A DNA stretch of 64,000 nt from Fimbriimonadaceae bacterium (GTDB lineage: Bacteria; Armatimonadota; Fimbriimonadia; Fimbriimonadales; Fimbriimonadaceae): the NCBI GenBank assembly GCA_020847855.1, contig JADLBH010000037.1:342368-406367 (forward strand), in the 5' to 3' direction. The position numbers were made by a program, and so were the translations under genes. The notes under the pieces are model-generated. The model had not been told where the DNA came from, searched no databases, and worked only from the letters and a program-made list of their open reading frames with translations. Positions 52,060 to 60,821 of this stretch are shown here, in pieces (position 1 is the first letter of the stretch; every line of letters begins with the position of its first letter).

Positions 52060-54387
52060 ATGAGGCGCGCCCTTCCGACCCTCGCTCTGGCGGTCTTGAC
52101 CTTCCTGGCTCGCGCAGACGCGCTGGTAACGAACATCAAAGTGCAGGGGGGGCACGTCGGTACGAACCGCTACGAATCGTCTGCGGACGGCTCGTTCACC
52201 TCCACCACGGAGATGAAGGTGGGGACGATCACGATCGCTAGCTCTCTGTCGGGCAAGGTCCAACACGGCGCCTTGAGTCGGTTCGAGTTCTCGCTCAGTC
52301 AGGGCCCGGTGAACGTCAAGGCGACCTATGGCGAGGGAAAGCTCACCGCCGAGCAAGGCGGCAAGGTGGTCGCGAACGCTGTGCCCCTCGATCTTGCCGG
52401 AATGCCGTGCTTCTCGGCGATTCACCCGCAAGTTCTGGGCTCGTTCTTTCGGTACCACGAGTCGAGGCCCTCTATGTCGAAGGTTCGTGGGTTCTCGATT
52501 GACAACCTAGCCGTCTTGGAGTTCGAGATCGTCTCCAGCGCGGATCGAAAGGTTGTGAGCAGCACGGGGGCAGTGGTCGCTAGCGACCTCAGGCTCAAGA
52601 TTGCGGGGCTGAACCTTGAGATCGTCGGCAACAAGGAGACCACGTTCGGGATCTCGATCCCAGCGCAGTCCACAGTGTTCGAGTTGGAGGGTACGAAAGG
52701 GGTCTTCGAAGACCCCCTTGCGAAGTTTCCCGAGCTCAGTCAGCCTAGGTACAAGACGAAGCGCACGACCGGGCTTGAGGCGACGATGCGCGACGGTACC
52801 AAGCTGAAAGCCGACGTCGTGATGCCGGAGCAACCTGGCAAGTGGCCGGTGATCCTCGTCCGGACGTGCTATGGCCGGGGCCTTTCGTTGCTCCAGGCCG
52901 AGTTTTTCGCCTCGCGCGGCTATGCCTTTGTCGCGCAAGACGTCCGGGGCCGCGGCGATAGCGAAGGGGACTTCGACCCGCTCGTTCAGGAGACGGCCGA
53001 CGGGTACGACACCTTGGAGTGGATCGCGAAGCAGGAATGGTCGAGCGGGCGCGTCGGAATGATCGGTGGGAGCTACTTGGGGTTCGTGCAGTGGTGCGCG
53101 GCCAGCACCCATCACCGAACCCTGAAGTGCATCGTGCCCCAGGTCAGCCCGCCCGACCCTACGCGCAACTTCCCTTGGGACCATGGGATGTTCATGCTCG
53201 CGGGCACGCTCTGGTGGGCGCGGATCGGGGGCGATCGCTCCGGGGACGTGGCCAACGCCCTCGCCGAGCTCAAAGGGATGAAGAAGCTGGAGACGCTCCC
53301 ACTGACAAAGGCGGACGACGCGTTCCTTGGCAAGGACGTCCCGTGGTTCGACCGCTGGTTGGCACGGGACAGCCTCGCAAAGTGGGCAGGGGCGTTCACC
53401 CTGGCCGATGTGGCCAAGGTCAAGATCCCGGTGTTGCACATCAGCGGTACGTGGGACGGCGACGGGATCGGGACCAAGCTCCACTGGGAGACGATGAGGG
53501 CCGCTGGCAAGAAGAACCAATGGCTGGTCTTTGGTCCGTGGAGCCACGCCTTCAACACAAGTAGCGCAATGGGGGATGTGCAGTACGGCGCGGACGCGAT
53601 CCTCGAACTGGACTCGCTCTATCTGCGCTTCTTCGACACCAACCTCAAGCAGCGCGAAGGGTACATGGACAAGGTCCCCAAAGTGCGGTTCTTTTTGAGC
53701 GGCGCGAACCGATGGCTCGACCTCCCGGATTGGCCGCCGCCAGGCTCCTGGGCCAAGACCTGGTACCTCACGGGCGGTAGCTCCCGAGGCTTTGAGGGAG
53801 GGGGCAGACTCTCTGCGACACAAGCCTCGGTCGGGCCGGCGACGATGGTCTACGACCCTACCGCGATCAAGGTCGAGAAGGACTCCATGACGGTCGAGAT
53901 GAACCCATCCCTGGTGCTGCCGAAAGAGGCGCTCGCGGCGAAGGACACGCTCATCTTCCGCACGGAGCCTTTCCAGCGCGCGACCAAGATCGGGGGGCCG
54001 GTCGGGCTGGAGATGTTCGTCTCGACGTCTGGTCGGGACGCAGGACTCCTCGTGTCCATCGCGGAGCAACGTGCCGACGGGAGCGTGCGGTCGGTGTGCC
54101 TACCGGGCAAGGCCCGGATCGGTTGGAACGACCGAGGGACGTGGGGGCCGGTGCCGCCCGGCAAGGTGATCCACCTGACCGTCGAACCGTGGGAGTTCGC
54201 CCACGAGTTTCCCAAGGGAAGCAGGCTTTTGGCGATCGTCACCTGCAACGGCTTCCCCGGCCTGGCGAGGATTCCGGGCACCGGTGAATCGGAGGCGACG
54301 GCGACGAAACTGGTCAAGACTACCCAGACCCTCTACCGCTCCGGGAACCGAGCAAGCCGCTTGACCGTGACGATGTTGCCGGGCTAG
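52060..54387 (+). CDS. Exported CocE/NonD-family hydrolase (S15 type) with extra N-terminal domain
   Basis: Serine hydrolase of the CocE/X-Pro dipeptidyl-peptidase group; relatives cleave esters, acyl-amides or peptides. Signal peptide about 1-20 (MRRALPTLALAVLTFLARADA). An extra beta-rich domain occupies about 22-230, then the catalytic alpha/beta-hydrolase domain: MRDGTKLKADVVMPEQPGKWPVILVRTCYG (start of the CocE fold), the nucleophile in MIGGSYLGFVQW (about 330-341), the Asp in HISGTWDGDGIG (about 465-476) and His in FGPWSHAFNTS. The CocE C-terminal jelly roll is also present (LIFRTEPFQRATKIGGPVGLEMFVSTSGRDA). No clue to the substrate in the context. Confidence 0.88.
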   Translation: MRRALPTLALAVLTFLARADALVTNIKVQGGHVGTNRYESSADGSFTSTTEMKVGTITIASSLSGKVQHGALSRFEFSLSQGPVNVKATYGEGKLTAEQGGKVVANAVPLDLAGMPCFSAIHPQVLGSFFRYHESRPSMSKVRGFSIDNLAVLEFEIVSSADRKVVSSTGAVVASDLRLKIAGLNLEIVGNKETTFGISIPAQSTVFELEGTKGVFEDPLAKFPELSQPRYKTKRTTGLEATMRDGTKLKADVVMPEQPGKWPVILVRTCYGRGLSLLQAEFFASRGYAFVAQDVRGRGDSEGDFDPLVQETADGYDTLEWIAKQEWSSGRVGMIGGSYLGFVQWCAASTHHRTLKCIVPQVSPPDPTRNFPWDHGMFMLAGTLWWARIGGDRSGDVANALAELKGMKKLETLPLTKADDAFLGKDVPWFDRWLARDSLAKWAGAFTLADVAKVKIPVLHISGTWDGDGIGTKLHWETMRAAGKKNQWLVFGPWSHAFNTSSAMGDVQYGADAILELDSLYLRFFDTNLKQREGYMDKVPKVRFFLSGANRWLDLPDWPPPGSWAKTWYLTGGSSRGFEGGGRLSATQASVGPATMVYDPTAIKVEKDSMTVEMNPSLVLPKEALAAKDTLIFRTEPFQRATKIGGPVGLEMFVSTSGRDAGLLVSIAEQRADGSVRSVCLPGKARIGWNDRGTWGPVPPGKVIHLTVEPWEFAHEFPKGSRLLAIVTCNGFPGLARIPGTGESEATATKLVKTTQTLYRSGNRASRLTVTMLPG

Positions 54388-54406
54388 CCTCTAGTTCTAG
54401 GAAGAC

Positions 54407-54428
54407 CTCCCGACGATCCAATCGGGAG
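54407..54428 (+). promoter_or_regulatory. Hairpin covering the ribosome site of the next gene
   Basis: CTCCCGA and TCGGGAG form a 7-bp perfect stem with loop CGATCCAA, ending two bases before ATG 54431. The only visible ribosome-binding sequence (GGGAG) is in the right arm, so the stem could limit translation. Confidence 0.4.
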
Positions 54429-54430
54429 AC

Positions 54431-55312
54431 ATGGCCGCCCCAGAACTCACCTCGCACGCCGTTTCACGCTCGGAGACAGCATCGCACGAGTGCCACTTGG
54501 CACGGGTGCAACTGCGTCGGTACATGGCGGGCGACGAGATTCCCGAACAGCTTCTCGAAGAGCTTCGTCACCACCTAAGCGAGTGCGAGGGGTGCAAGTC
54601 GGAAAGCGTTCGGCTCCGTGACGCCCTCGCCTCCGTCGCGCCTGGCACCTCGCCCGCCCCAGGCGCATCCGCCGACACGGGAAACAGCGGACTGGTCGGC
54701 AGACTCCTGGCAAGGATCCCTGCGGTTCCGGAGGGCAGGCTGAAGTCTGCTCTCAAGGCTCCCAAGACCGTGGGGATGTCCATTGGCCTTGCCGTGGTGG
54801 TCGTGCTGCTCTCCACGGTCTTCAGGAACCCGACGGCGGCCTTGGGGCCGAAAGCGTCCGAGTCCGCAACGCTCTCAAGCGAGGCCGAACCCACGAGCGA
54901 GGCCGCCACAACCCATGCATCGAATCCGGGAGCCGAAGAATCCTCGGATTCCATAGACCACGGCGACGAGAAGCCCGATCCGTCACAAGCTACCGATTCA
55001 GAGCCTTTGACCACGCCCCGTGATGCCCTGGTGGAAAGCACCGACCCCACGCACGAAAGCGACAAGGAGCTTCGCGACGAGCCGCCGGTGACCCCCGTAC
55101 TCGGAGGGAAGGTAGTGATCGCCGGGGGATCGCCTACCACGGCTCAGGCGAAGCCGTCGGCTCCTACCCGTCGCACCACTCCCAAACCCCGCGCCACGGT
55201 GCGCAAGCTGACCACCCGCCCACACCGCACGCGAGCGACCCCTCAAGCGAAGCCTGCCGCACAACCGAAGCCGAGTGGTACGAGCGGCGCCTACGTAAAG
55301 GTTTACGACTAG
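54431..55312 (+). CDS. Zinc-finger anti-sigma-like membrane protein with basic Pro-rich tail
   Basis: A 293-residue protein. Residues about 20-62 resemble a zf-HC2/ZAS domain (CHLARVQLRRYMAGDEIPEQLLEELRHHLSECEGCKSE, with the HxxxCxxC zinc site HHLSECEGC). A single membrane helix follows (about 118-136, VGMSIGLAVVVVLLSTVF). The outside part (137-293) is a disordered Ser/Glu/Pro-rich stretch followed by an Arg/Lys/Pro-rich tail (RRTTPKPRATVRKLTTRPHRTRATPQ). That suggests an anti-sigma factor, but no sigma factor gene is adjacent. It may act with the STN-domain protein just downstream. Confidence 0.7.
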   Translation: MAAPELTSHAVSRSETASHECHLARVQLRRYMAGDEIPEQLLEELRHHLSECEGCKSESVRLRDALASVAPGTSPAPGASADTGNSGLVGRLLARIPAVPEGRLKSALKAPKTVGMSIGLAVVVVLLSTVFRNPTAALGPKASESATLSSEAEPTSEAATTHASNPGAEESSDSIDHGDEKPDPSQATDSEPLTTPRDALVESTDPTHESDKELRDEPPVTPVLGGKVVIAGGSPTTAQAKPSAPTRRTTPKPRATVRKLTTRPHRTRATPQAKPAAQPKPSGTSGAYVKVYD

Positions 55313-55333
55313 AAACATGGACAGGCAACGATC

Positions 55334-55987
55334 ATGAAAACCATCCACACCATCCTCATCTGCATCCTGCTGGCGCTCAGCGCGATGCCCTGCGCGGCCC
55401 AGATCTATGAGCAGGACGGCCAACCCGTCGTCACCTCGAAGGAGACGGGTCTAATCACGGTCGCGAGCAAGGGCGGGGACGTAAGGGACGTCCTCTTCGA
55501 CCTCTTTGACCAATCCAAGAAGAGCTTCGTGCTCGAGCCCAGCGTACGGTTCACACTGTACCTCTCGCTTCGGGACGTGGAGTTTCAAGAGGCGCTGGAA
55601 TTGATCTGCGCCACCGCGGGCCTGGAAGCGACCCAGGACAACGGTGTGTACTTCGTGAACCGGAAGAAGACGAACCTACCCGCCGCCGTCCCGACCCCAA
55701 AGATCGTGCGCAAGTTGGGCGAGAAGGACATGGAGCAGCCCGTCACCGTCAAGCTCATGATGACCGATTTTCGCACCCTTCTTGGCGAGATGTCTCGGCA
55801 GACGAACGTCATGATCGAGATTGACGAGAACGTGCCCAGGGTGAAGGTGGACGCGGTCTTCAACGCGACGCCGCTACGCCAGGCTTTGAGCGTTCTCGTC
55901 AAGGCGGCCAACCTGGAGTTCGTGCTCACGGACCACTACACGGTGCGGGTTCGCAAGGCTCAAGCCAGCGTATCGAGCCACGGTTGA
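55334..55987 (+). CDS. Exported protein with two secretin/STN-like domains
   Basis: A 217-residue exported protein with a signal peptide (about 1-22, cleavage after CAAQ region). Two repeats of the secretin/TonB short N-terminal type follow: DVRDVLFDLFDQSKKSFVLEPSVRFTLYLSLRDVEFQEALELIC (about 50-95) and DFRTLLGEMSRQTNVMIEIDENVPRVKVDAVFNATPLRQALSVLV (about 145-190), each ending in a YxVxxRK-like strand. Proteins with only such domains may be parts of secretion or type IV pilus systems, or accessory signalling proteins. It is probably co-transcribed with the anti-sigma-like gene (gap 21 bases) and overlaps the end of the next, convergent gene by 28 bases. Confidence 0.75.
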   Translation: MKTIHTILICILLALSAMPCAAQIYEQDGQPVVTSKETGLITVASKGGDVRDVLFDLFDQSKKSFVLEPSVRFTLYLSLRDVEFQEALELICATAGLEATQDNGVYFVNRKKTNLPAAVPTPKIVRKLGEKDMEQPVTVKLMMTDFRTLLGEMSRQTNVMIEIDENVPRVKVDAVFNATPLRQALSVLVKAANLEFVLTDHYTVRVRKAQASVSSHG

Positions 55988-57654
55988 GCCCCGGTAAGAT
56001 TAGGGAACCGAGCAACCGTCTCCGTGACGGCTTGGCGCTCCAACCGCCGCCACGGAAGCGGCAGTGCAGGTGCTTGCGCGGCCGCGAGCGCGGCGTGATG
56101 CGCCGCCTCCGCCTCCATCCGGGCTCCGGTGAGCAGGTTCCACGCTAGGAGCCATCGGACGAGCGGGATTTCGACGTGCCGCAGTGCCTCCTCCGAGAGA
56201 CGCGCCGCCGACTCCCGGTCACCAAGATCGAGAAGCCTGCCCAGGGCGTCGAGAAGGGAGTCGGGGTCTTTCACCAAAGGCCCGAGCAACGGCGAGGGCT
56301 CCCGACCCTCCGCGATCGGGGTCGACAGGAAGGCCTCGACTCGGAGCAAAGGTTCCAGCGGGCTGAGGAAGTGGGCATTGGCAAGGGTTTGGGAATTGTC
56401 CTCGCCCAATGTCGCCTGGACACGGGCGAGCGCCCACCACAAGCACTCGTTCTCTGGGAGGAAATTCAGGGCCTCCTCCCACGCTTCTCGCGCGGTGGCA
56501 AAGTCTCGATCCCGGAAGGCGCTCTCCGCCCTCATCGCGTTCCAGGGGCCTTCCAGACCGGCCGTTGCCTCGGTGAGGGTGCCCGCAAGCAGCATCGCTT
56601 CCGCGGTGTCGGGCTGCGGGCCGTCCCACGCGGCAGAGGCTCCCGATGTCACAGGAGCCGTCAGGGTTGGGCGGGGATCGGGCCACTCGAGCGCGTCGGA
56701 GCCCGATTGCTCGACCCGAACGCGGGCGACCGGGCGTGGCAGATCGGTGTCCAGCAGCCCTGTGCCGATTTCCGCCGTCGCCTCATGGCACGAAGCATCG
56801 TCTAAGGCGACGGTGACGGTCGCGGGCCCGGGCCTTGCCGACCTTGCGACCAGGCGATTGCCCTCCACCCGTATCGCGAGGTCGCTGCCCACCGCAGAGG
56901 GTGCTCCCAGACCGGCGAGCGGCAAGAGGCGAAGAGTGTGGACCGTGGTCTGCCAAGGGCCGAGCACCAGCCCTTCCCTGCAACCAGGAGTCAGGATCTG
57001 ACAACCCTCCCCGGCATCGGCACCCACGCTACCCCGTACCTGAAGCGCAAGATCGGTGCCGGGAGCGTAGAGGCTCACGCCTTCAGGGTTGGGCGAGGAC
57101 TCCCACTCGCCACCCAGAGTCCAGACCGGGCGAAACCGCTCCGGGGAAGAGGTTCGGTTCGTCGCCTTGACTTGCACGAGGATCTCGCACCGATCCTCGG
57201 GTACTGCCCAACAAACCGTGACGCTGAGGCCAGTCTCGATCACGATCTCGAAGGTGAAAAGAGCGGCATGGCCCGAGGCTCCTTCGCCCTCCCGAATGGA
57301 CCAGGCCACAGGGCCGAGCGAGTTGGCGCGATCGGACCCTCCCAGCCCGAGTGCGAGGCCGTGTCGCCAGATCCTCGCACGGACCCCTCCGGGCTCGGTC
57401 TCGATCCGGTTCGGCATCGCGATCAGGTCTCTGCCGGCCGCTTGATCCCTCCAGGCGATGAGCCGACCGCCGAGCTCCGGGCAGACCGCGGCACGGATGA
57501 GGTCGTTTTCCAAGACGACCACCCCAAACTCGGCGGGCCGAAACTGACCCTCCGAGGCAAGGGCCAGTTGGGAATGACCGGGACTTACTCCCGATACGGT
57601 GAGTACTTCGGCTTCAAAGCTATACGTTTCAAGCGACACTGAGGGGCCTTTCAT
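55960..57654 (-). CDS. DUF5107 protein with tetratricopeptide-like C-terminus
   Basis: A 564-residue protein starting at ATG 57654 (MKGPSVSLETYSFEAEVLTV); the track start at 57744 would add 30 residues that do not look coding. The N-terminal half (about 40-270) is the DUF5107 galactose-mutarotase-like fold: EFGVVVLENDLIRAAVCPELGGRLIAWRDQAAGRDLIAMPN, the usual DUF5107 opening. The C-terminal part (about 370-564) is helical and TPR-like (AMRAESAFRDRDFATAREAWEEALNFLPENECLWWALARV). No signal peptide. Related proteins sit in carbohydrate-use loci, and a sugar-binding or hydrolase-like function is likely. It is convergent with the STN gene. Confidence 0.82.
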   Translation of the reverse strand: MKGPSVSLETYSFEAEVLTVSGVSPGHSQLALASEGQFRPAEFGVVVLENDLIRAAVCPELGGRLIAWRDQAAGRDLIAMPNRIETEPGGVRARIWRHGLALGLGGSDRANSLGPVAWSIREGEGASGHAALFTFEIVIETGLSVTVCWAVPEDRCEILVQVKATNRTSSPERFRPVWTLGGEWESSPNPEGVSLYAPGTDLALQVRGSVGADAGEGCQILTPGCREGLVLGPWQTTVHTLRLLPLAGLGAPSAVGSDLAIRVEGNRLVARSARPGPATVTVALDDASCHEATAEIGTGLLDTDLPRPVARVRVEQSGSDALEWPDPRPTLTAPVTSGASAAWDGPQPDTAEAMLLAGTLTEATAGLEGPWNAMRAESAFRDRDFATAREAWEEALNFLPENECLWWALARVQATLGEDNSQTLANAHFLSPLEPLLRVEAFLSTPIAEGREPSPLLGPLVKDPDSLLDALGRLLDLGDRESAARLSEEALRHVEIPLVRWLLAWNLLTGARMEAEAAHHAALAAAQAPALPLPWRRLERQAVTETVARFPNLTGAQPWLDTLA

Positions 57655-57711
57655 TCCAGTTTGCGATTTGTGCGCCACAATAGTATCTGCGGAGGGATCG
57701 AAACCGCGACG

Positions 57712-58194
57712 ATGCGCAACACGCCGCAGAAACCTTGGTGGCACGGAGTTCTTTGGGGAGCGTTCATCTGGCTCCTCGTGCCAGCCATACTCTTTACCTT
57801 AGGCTACAACGTGATTGGGCCCAGGGTTGGCACCGTACCCGCTCTCAACGCCAAGGTGGACGATCTGGCTCGGCGGTTGGGAGGCTCAGAGGCTAAGGTC
57901 GAGCCGGATCCAGTGACGGATTCGGAACCGGCGCAAGCCGGTGTGCCCCAAGTGGAGGTCGAGGTGACCCCGTCCAAGGCGGAAGAGTCGGAGGACGAGC
58001 CCGCGCCACGGCGACGGGCAAGGCCCAGACGCGAGCCGGAGAAACCCAAGCCGGAGGAGCCGAAAGCGGAACCGGAAACGCCTCGGGACGAGGCGGGGGG
58101 CGGCACACAAACCCCGCCGCCCGAGCCCGAAGTCGAACAACCACCAACGGAGACTCCCCCACCGACCACCGGCGGGGACGGCGGGGGCCTCTAG
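57712..58194 (+). CDS. Single-pass membrane protein with charged Pro/Glu-rich tail
   Basis: A 160-residue protein from ATG 57712 (MRNTPQKPWWHGVLWGAFIW); the upstream start in the track is less likely. One N-terminal membrane helix (about 11-32, GVLWGAFIWLLVPAILFTLGY) is followed by a short helical region and a long acidic and proline-rich stretch of low complexity (TPSKAEESEDEPAPRRRARPRREPEKPKPEEPKAEPETPRDEAGGGTQTPPPEPEVEQP). Such tails span the periplasm or bind other proteins (TonB-like look), but no TonB C-terminal domain is present. The stop shares CTAG with the convergent tatD gene. Confidence 0.7.
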   Translation: MRNTPQKPWWHGVLWGAFIWLLVPAILFTLGYNVIGPRVGTVPALNAKVDDLARRLGGSEAKVEPDPVTDSEPAQAGVPQVEVEVTPSKAEESEDEPAPRRRARPRREPEKPKPEEPKAEPETPRDEAGGGTQTPPPEPEVEQPPTETPPPTTGGDGGGL

Positions 58195-58961
58195 AGCCCT
58201 AAAGGCCCGAACACGGCAAGGGCGTTCGTCGTCGTCGCCAGCGCGGTCTCTGTTTCGGTGAGGCCCTTGACGCGCGCGAGGCCCGCGTTGACGTAGGTGA
58301 CCCAGGCGGGCCGGTTTGTCATGCCTCGGTGGGGCTCCGGTGCCATGTAGGGCGCGTCGGTTTCGACGAGGAGCTTGTCCATGGGGGCTTGGTAGAGGAC
58401 CTGTCGCAATGGATCGCCGCTCTTGTACGTGATCGGGCCGTCCACCCCAATCCAACCCCCAAGATCCAGCGCCCTGCGGAGGTCGGTCGCGTCGCCGCTG
58501 AAGCAATGGAAAATCAGAGGTGGGGCCGCGCCTTCCTCGAGGATCGCCAGGAGGTCCGAATACGCCTCTCGGCAGTGGATCACGACCGGCTTGCGAGCGT
58601 CCAAGGCGAGGGCGAGCTGGTCTCGGAAGGCCCGCTCTTGGTCGTCTCGGCTGGCATGGTCTCGGTAGAAGTCTAGCCCGATCTCACCTAGGGCGACACA
58701 TTTCGGGTGGGCGAGCAGCGCTTCGATCTCCTGCAATCCCGCGGCGCTGTAGTCCGAGGCATGGTTGGGGTGCCATCCCGCCGTTGCATAGACTTCCTCG
58801 TGACGCTCAGCGAGTCGAACTGCATCGTGGCTCGAATCCCCATCAATCCCGATCGTCACCATGCGTCGAACCCCCGCCGAGAGCGCTGTTTCGATTTCAA
58901 GGCGCGGATCGGGGAAGGCGCGCACGTCGCTCAAGTGGCAGTGCGTGTCAACCAAGGTCAC
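58191..58961 (-). CDS. tatD: TatD-family metal-dependent DNase
   Basis: Amidohydrolase-fold 3'-exonuclease/DNase. I start at GTG 58961 (VTLVDTHCHLSD), which gives 256 residues, the usual length; the track's ATG at 59024 would overlap the divergent next gene. Metal-site motifs: DTHCHLSD (about residues 5-12), ALGEIGLDFYRDH (about 90-102), VVIHCREAY (about 124-132), IFHCFSGD (about 148-155) and LVETDAPYM (about 195-203). Often near metG or lipA; here lipA lies about 1 kb away. Confidence 0.93.
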   Translation of the reverse strand: MTLVDTHCHLSDVRAFPDPRLEIETALSAGVRRMVTIGIDGDSSHDAVRLAERHEEVYATAGWHPNHASDYSAAGLQEIEALLAHPKCVALGEIGLDFYRDHASRDDQERAFRDQLALALDARKPVVIHCREAYSDLLAILEEGAAPPLIFHCFSGDATDLRRALDLGGWIGVDGPITYKSGDPLRQVLYQAPMDKLLVETDAPYMAPEPHRGMTNRPAWVTYVNAGLARVKGLTETETALATTTNALAVFGPLGL

Positions 58962-59017
58962 GGAGTCCTTGTACCCTCCCAACCGAGATCCCGAATCGTG
59001 CGTATAGTCCTTCAGCG

Positions 59018-59881
59018 ATGTCATTGCGATCCGCGGCGCGAAAAATCCCGGCCCTCGTGAACTATCTCGAGGCCACTCAGCGCGACTCTTTCGGTGGGAC
59101 GTTGCGGACGGCGGGCCCCAGGTTGGCGATCGCCCTCGGTGCCACCGTGGTCGCGAGCGTCCTCGGAAACCTGGTCGCCGGGGGTTTCACGGGCTGGATC
59201 GTAGGCAACGCCGTCTTGGTCGCGGGCACGGCATGGGCCTGGTTCTCCTCGTCCAAGGTAGTGGCGAACCGCGATCCCCGGCTGCACGAAGGACGATTGT
59301 CCGCGGCACGGCTCGCCAAGCTGGGCCAGTCGGGAAGGTTGCTGAGAGACGTGGACGCTCGGGCGCTGCTCGCCTTGGAAGCGTGCGCACACCATTGGCA
59401 CCGGATCCGCGCTGCCTTGAGCGGGCCTGCGTGGGAACGGGACGTTCCCAGCCACTGGGAGATGGTTCGCGGTCAGGGTCGGAGGGCGGCTGAGCTGGGA
59501 ATGGCGGAGGCCCTCGTGCTCGCCGAGTCTTGCGTAGGCAAGGCGGAGACAAGCCGCGAGCAAGAAGTGTCCAACGCCGTACACGACCTGTTCTCCTTGG
59601 AAATCTCCAGCGCGCTGCACGGCCTCAAGGAGCTCACGAAGTCGGATTGGACGAAGTACTCACACCGTAGCCCCAACGCGCCGACCGTGGTGCCGCGACT
59701 GCTCGAGGTAGCGAGCGACATGGGCCGTCTCGCTACCGAGGTCGAGTCGGCCAACGCTAATCTCACGATCACAGGCGGGGGGCCCGGCCGCGAGTCGGCC
59801 CAGGCGATTGACATGGCGATCTCGGAGCTCAAGATGATCCAGACCGCCGAGAGCGAGATTGACCGTCTCGACCAGCGCTGA
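59018..59881 (+). CDS. Membrane protein of unknown function
   Basis: A 287-residue protein from ATG 59018 (MSLRSAARKIPALVNYLEATQ) that I do not recognise. After about 30 basic residues come two hydrophobic helices (about 33-52 and 56-75; LAIALGATVVASVLGNLVAG, GWIVGNAVLVAGTAWAWF). A helical cytoplasmic region follows, with one Trp-rich spot (EACAHHWHRIRAALSGPAWERD, about 120-145), and a coiled-coil-like C-terminus (SAQAIDMAISELKMIQTAESEIDRLDQR). Gene position before lipA is typical of small unknown genes, with no obvious link to it. Confidence 0.7.
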   Translation: MSLRSAARKIPALVNYLEATQRDSFGGTLRTAGPRLAIALGATVVASVLGNLVAGGFTGWIVGNAVLVAGTAWAWFSSSKVVANRDPRLHEGRLSAARLAKLGQSGRLLRDVDARALLALEACAHHWHRIRAALSGPAWERDVPSHWEMVRGQGRRAAELGMAEALVLAESCVGKAETSREQEVSNAVHDLFSLEISSALHGLKELTKSDWTKYSHRSPNAPTVVPRLLEVASDMGRLATEVESANANLTITGGGPGRESAQAIDMAISELKMIQTAESEIDRLDQR

Positions 59882-59918
59882 CCTGGATACTTCCTGGTGG
59901 CAACGGTAACCTATCGCC

Positions 59919-60821
59919 ATGGCGCAGCGGCTCCCGGAGTGGTTGACGATCCGTCTCCCTCGCCCGGACACAATCAAGCAGGTCGAAGGCATGATGCGCT
60001 CGAAGCACCTGCACACGGTGTGTGAGAGCGCTCGCTGCCCCAACCTGCCCGAGTGCTGGAGCAAGCAGACCGCGACCTTCATGATCTTGGGCGACACGTG
60101 TACTCGCTCCTGCGGCTTTTGCGCGATCAAGGTCGGCCGGGGGCTGAAGGTCGAGTCCGACGAACCCGCGAATGTCGCCCAGGCGGCACTGGACATGGGG
60201 ATGAAGCACGTCGTCGTGACGAGTGTGGCCAGGGACGATCTCGCCGACGAGGGCGCGGGCCAGTTCGCCGATACGATCCGCTCCTTGCACGAGAAGATCC
60301 CCCACGTGATCGTCGAGGTGCTGACCCCGGACTTCAAGGGCAAACAGGAGTGCATCCGGACGGTGTGCGAGGCCGGACCGGAAATCTACAACCACAACAT
60401 CGAGACGATCGCGCGGCTGCACACCATCGTTCGGCCCCAAGCCAAGTACGAGCGGACGATGGGGCTGCTCCAGTGGGTGAAGCAGGAGTACCCCGGAATC
60501 TATACGAAGTCGGGAATCATGCTCGGGCTCGGGGAAACGAAGGACGAGGTGATCGCAACGCTTCGCGACCTGCGGAACGCTGGGGTGGACGCGGTCACGA
60601 TCGGTCAGTATTTGCGCCCGACGATGAGGCACCTTCCCGTGATCGAATACGTGCATCCGGACGTCTTTAAGGAGTACGAAGAGATCGGCAGTGGGATGGG
60701 GTTCGAGTTTGTCGCGAGCGGACCGTTCGTGCGGAGCTCCTACAATGCCGTCGCATTCAGTGAGAAAGTGATGAAGGATCGCTTGGATCGGGTCGGGATC
60801 AGCGTCGCTCTGGCCGAGTGA
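59919..60821 (+). CDS. lipA: Lipoyl synthase
   Basis: Radical SAM enzyme that inserts two sulfurs into protein-bound octanoate to make lipoate. The auxiliary cluster motif C-x4-C-x5-C is CESARCPNLPEC (about residues 35-46) and the SAM cluster motif is CTRSCGFC (about 61-68). The lipoyl synthase C-terminal RSSYNA is also present (VRSSYNAVAF). ILGDTCTRSCGFCAIKVGRG and EVLTPDFKGKQ are strongly conserved. Length 300 is normal. The lipoate partner lipB is not adjacent. The stop overlaps the GTG of the next gene (GTGA). Confidence 0.97.
   Translation: MAQRLPEWLTIRLPRPDTIKQVEGMMRSKHLHTVCESARCPNLPECWSKQTATFMILGDTCTRSCGFCAIKVGRGLKVESDEPANVAQAALDMGMKHVVVTSVARDDLADEGAGQFADTIRSLHEKIPHVIVEVLTPDFKGKQECIRTVCEAGPEIYNHNIETIARLHTIVRPQAKYERTMGLLQWVKQEYPGIYTKSGIMLGLGETKDEVIATLRDLRNAGVDAVTIGQYLRPTMRHLPVIEYVHPDVFKEYEEIGSGMGFEFVASGPFVRSSYNAVAFSEKVMKDRLDRVGISVALAE

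Noticed and set aside
58962-59024. N-terminal extension of tatD in the track
   Set aside because: It would overlap the start of the divergent gene at 59018; GTG 58961 directly precedes the TatD opening motif.
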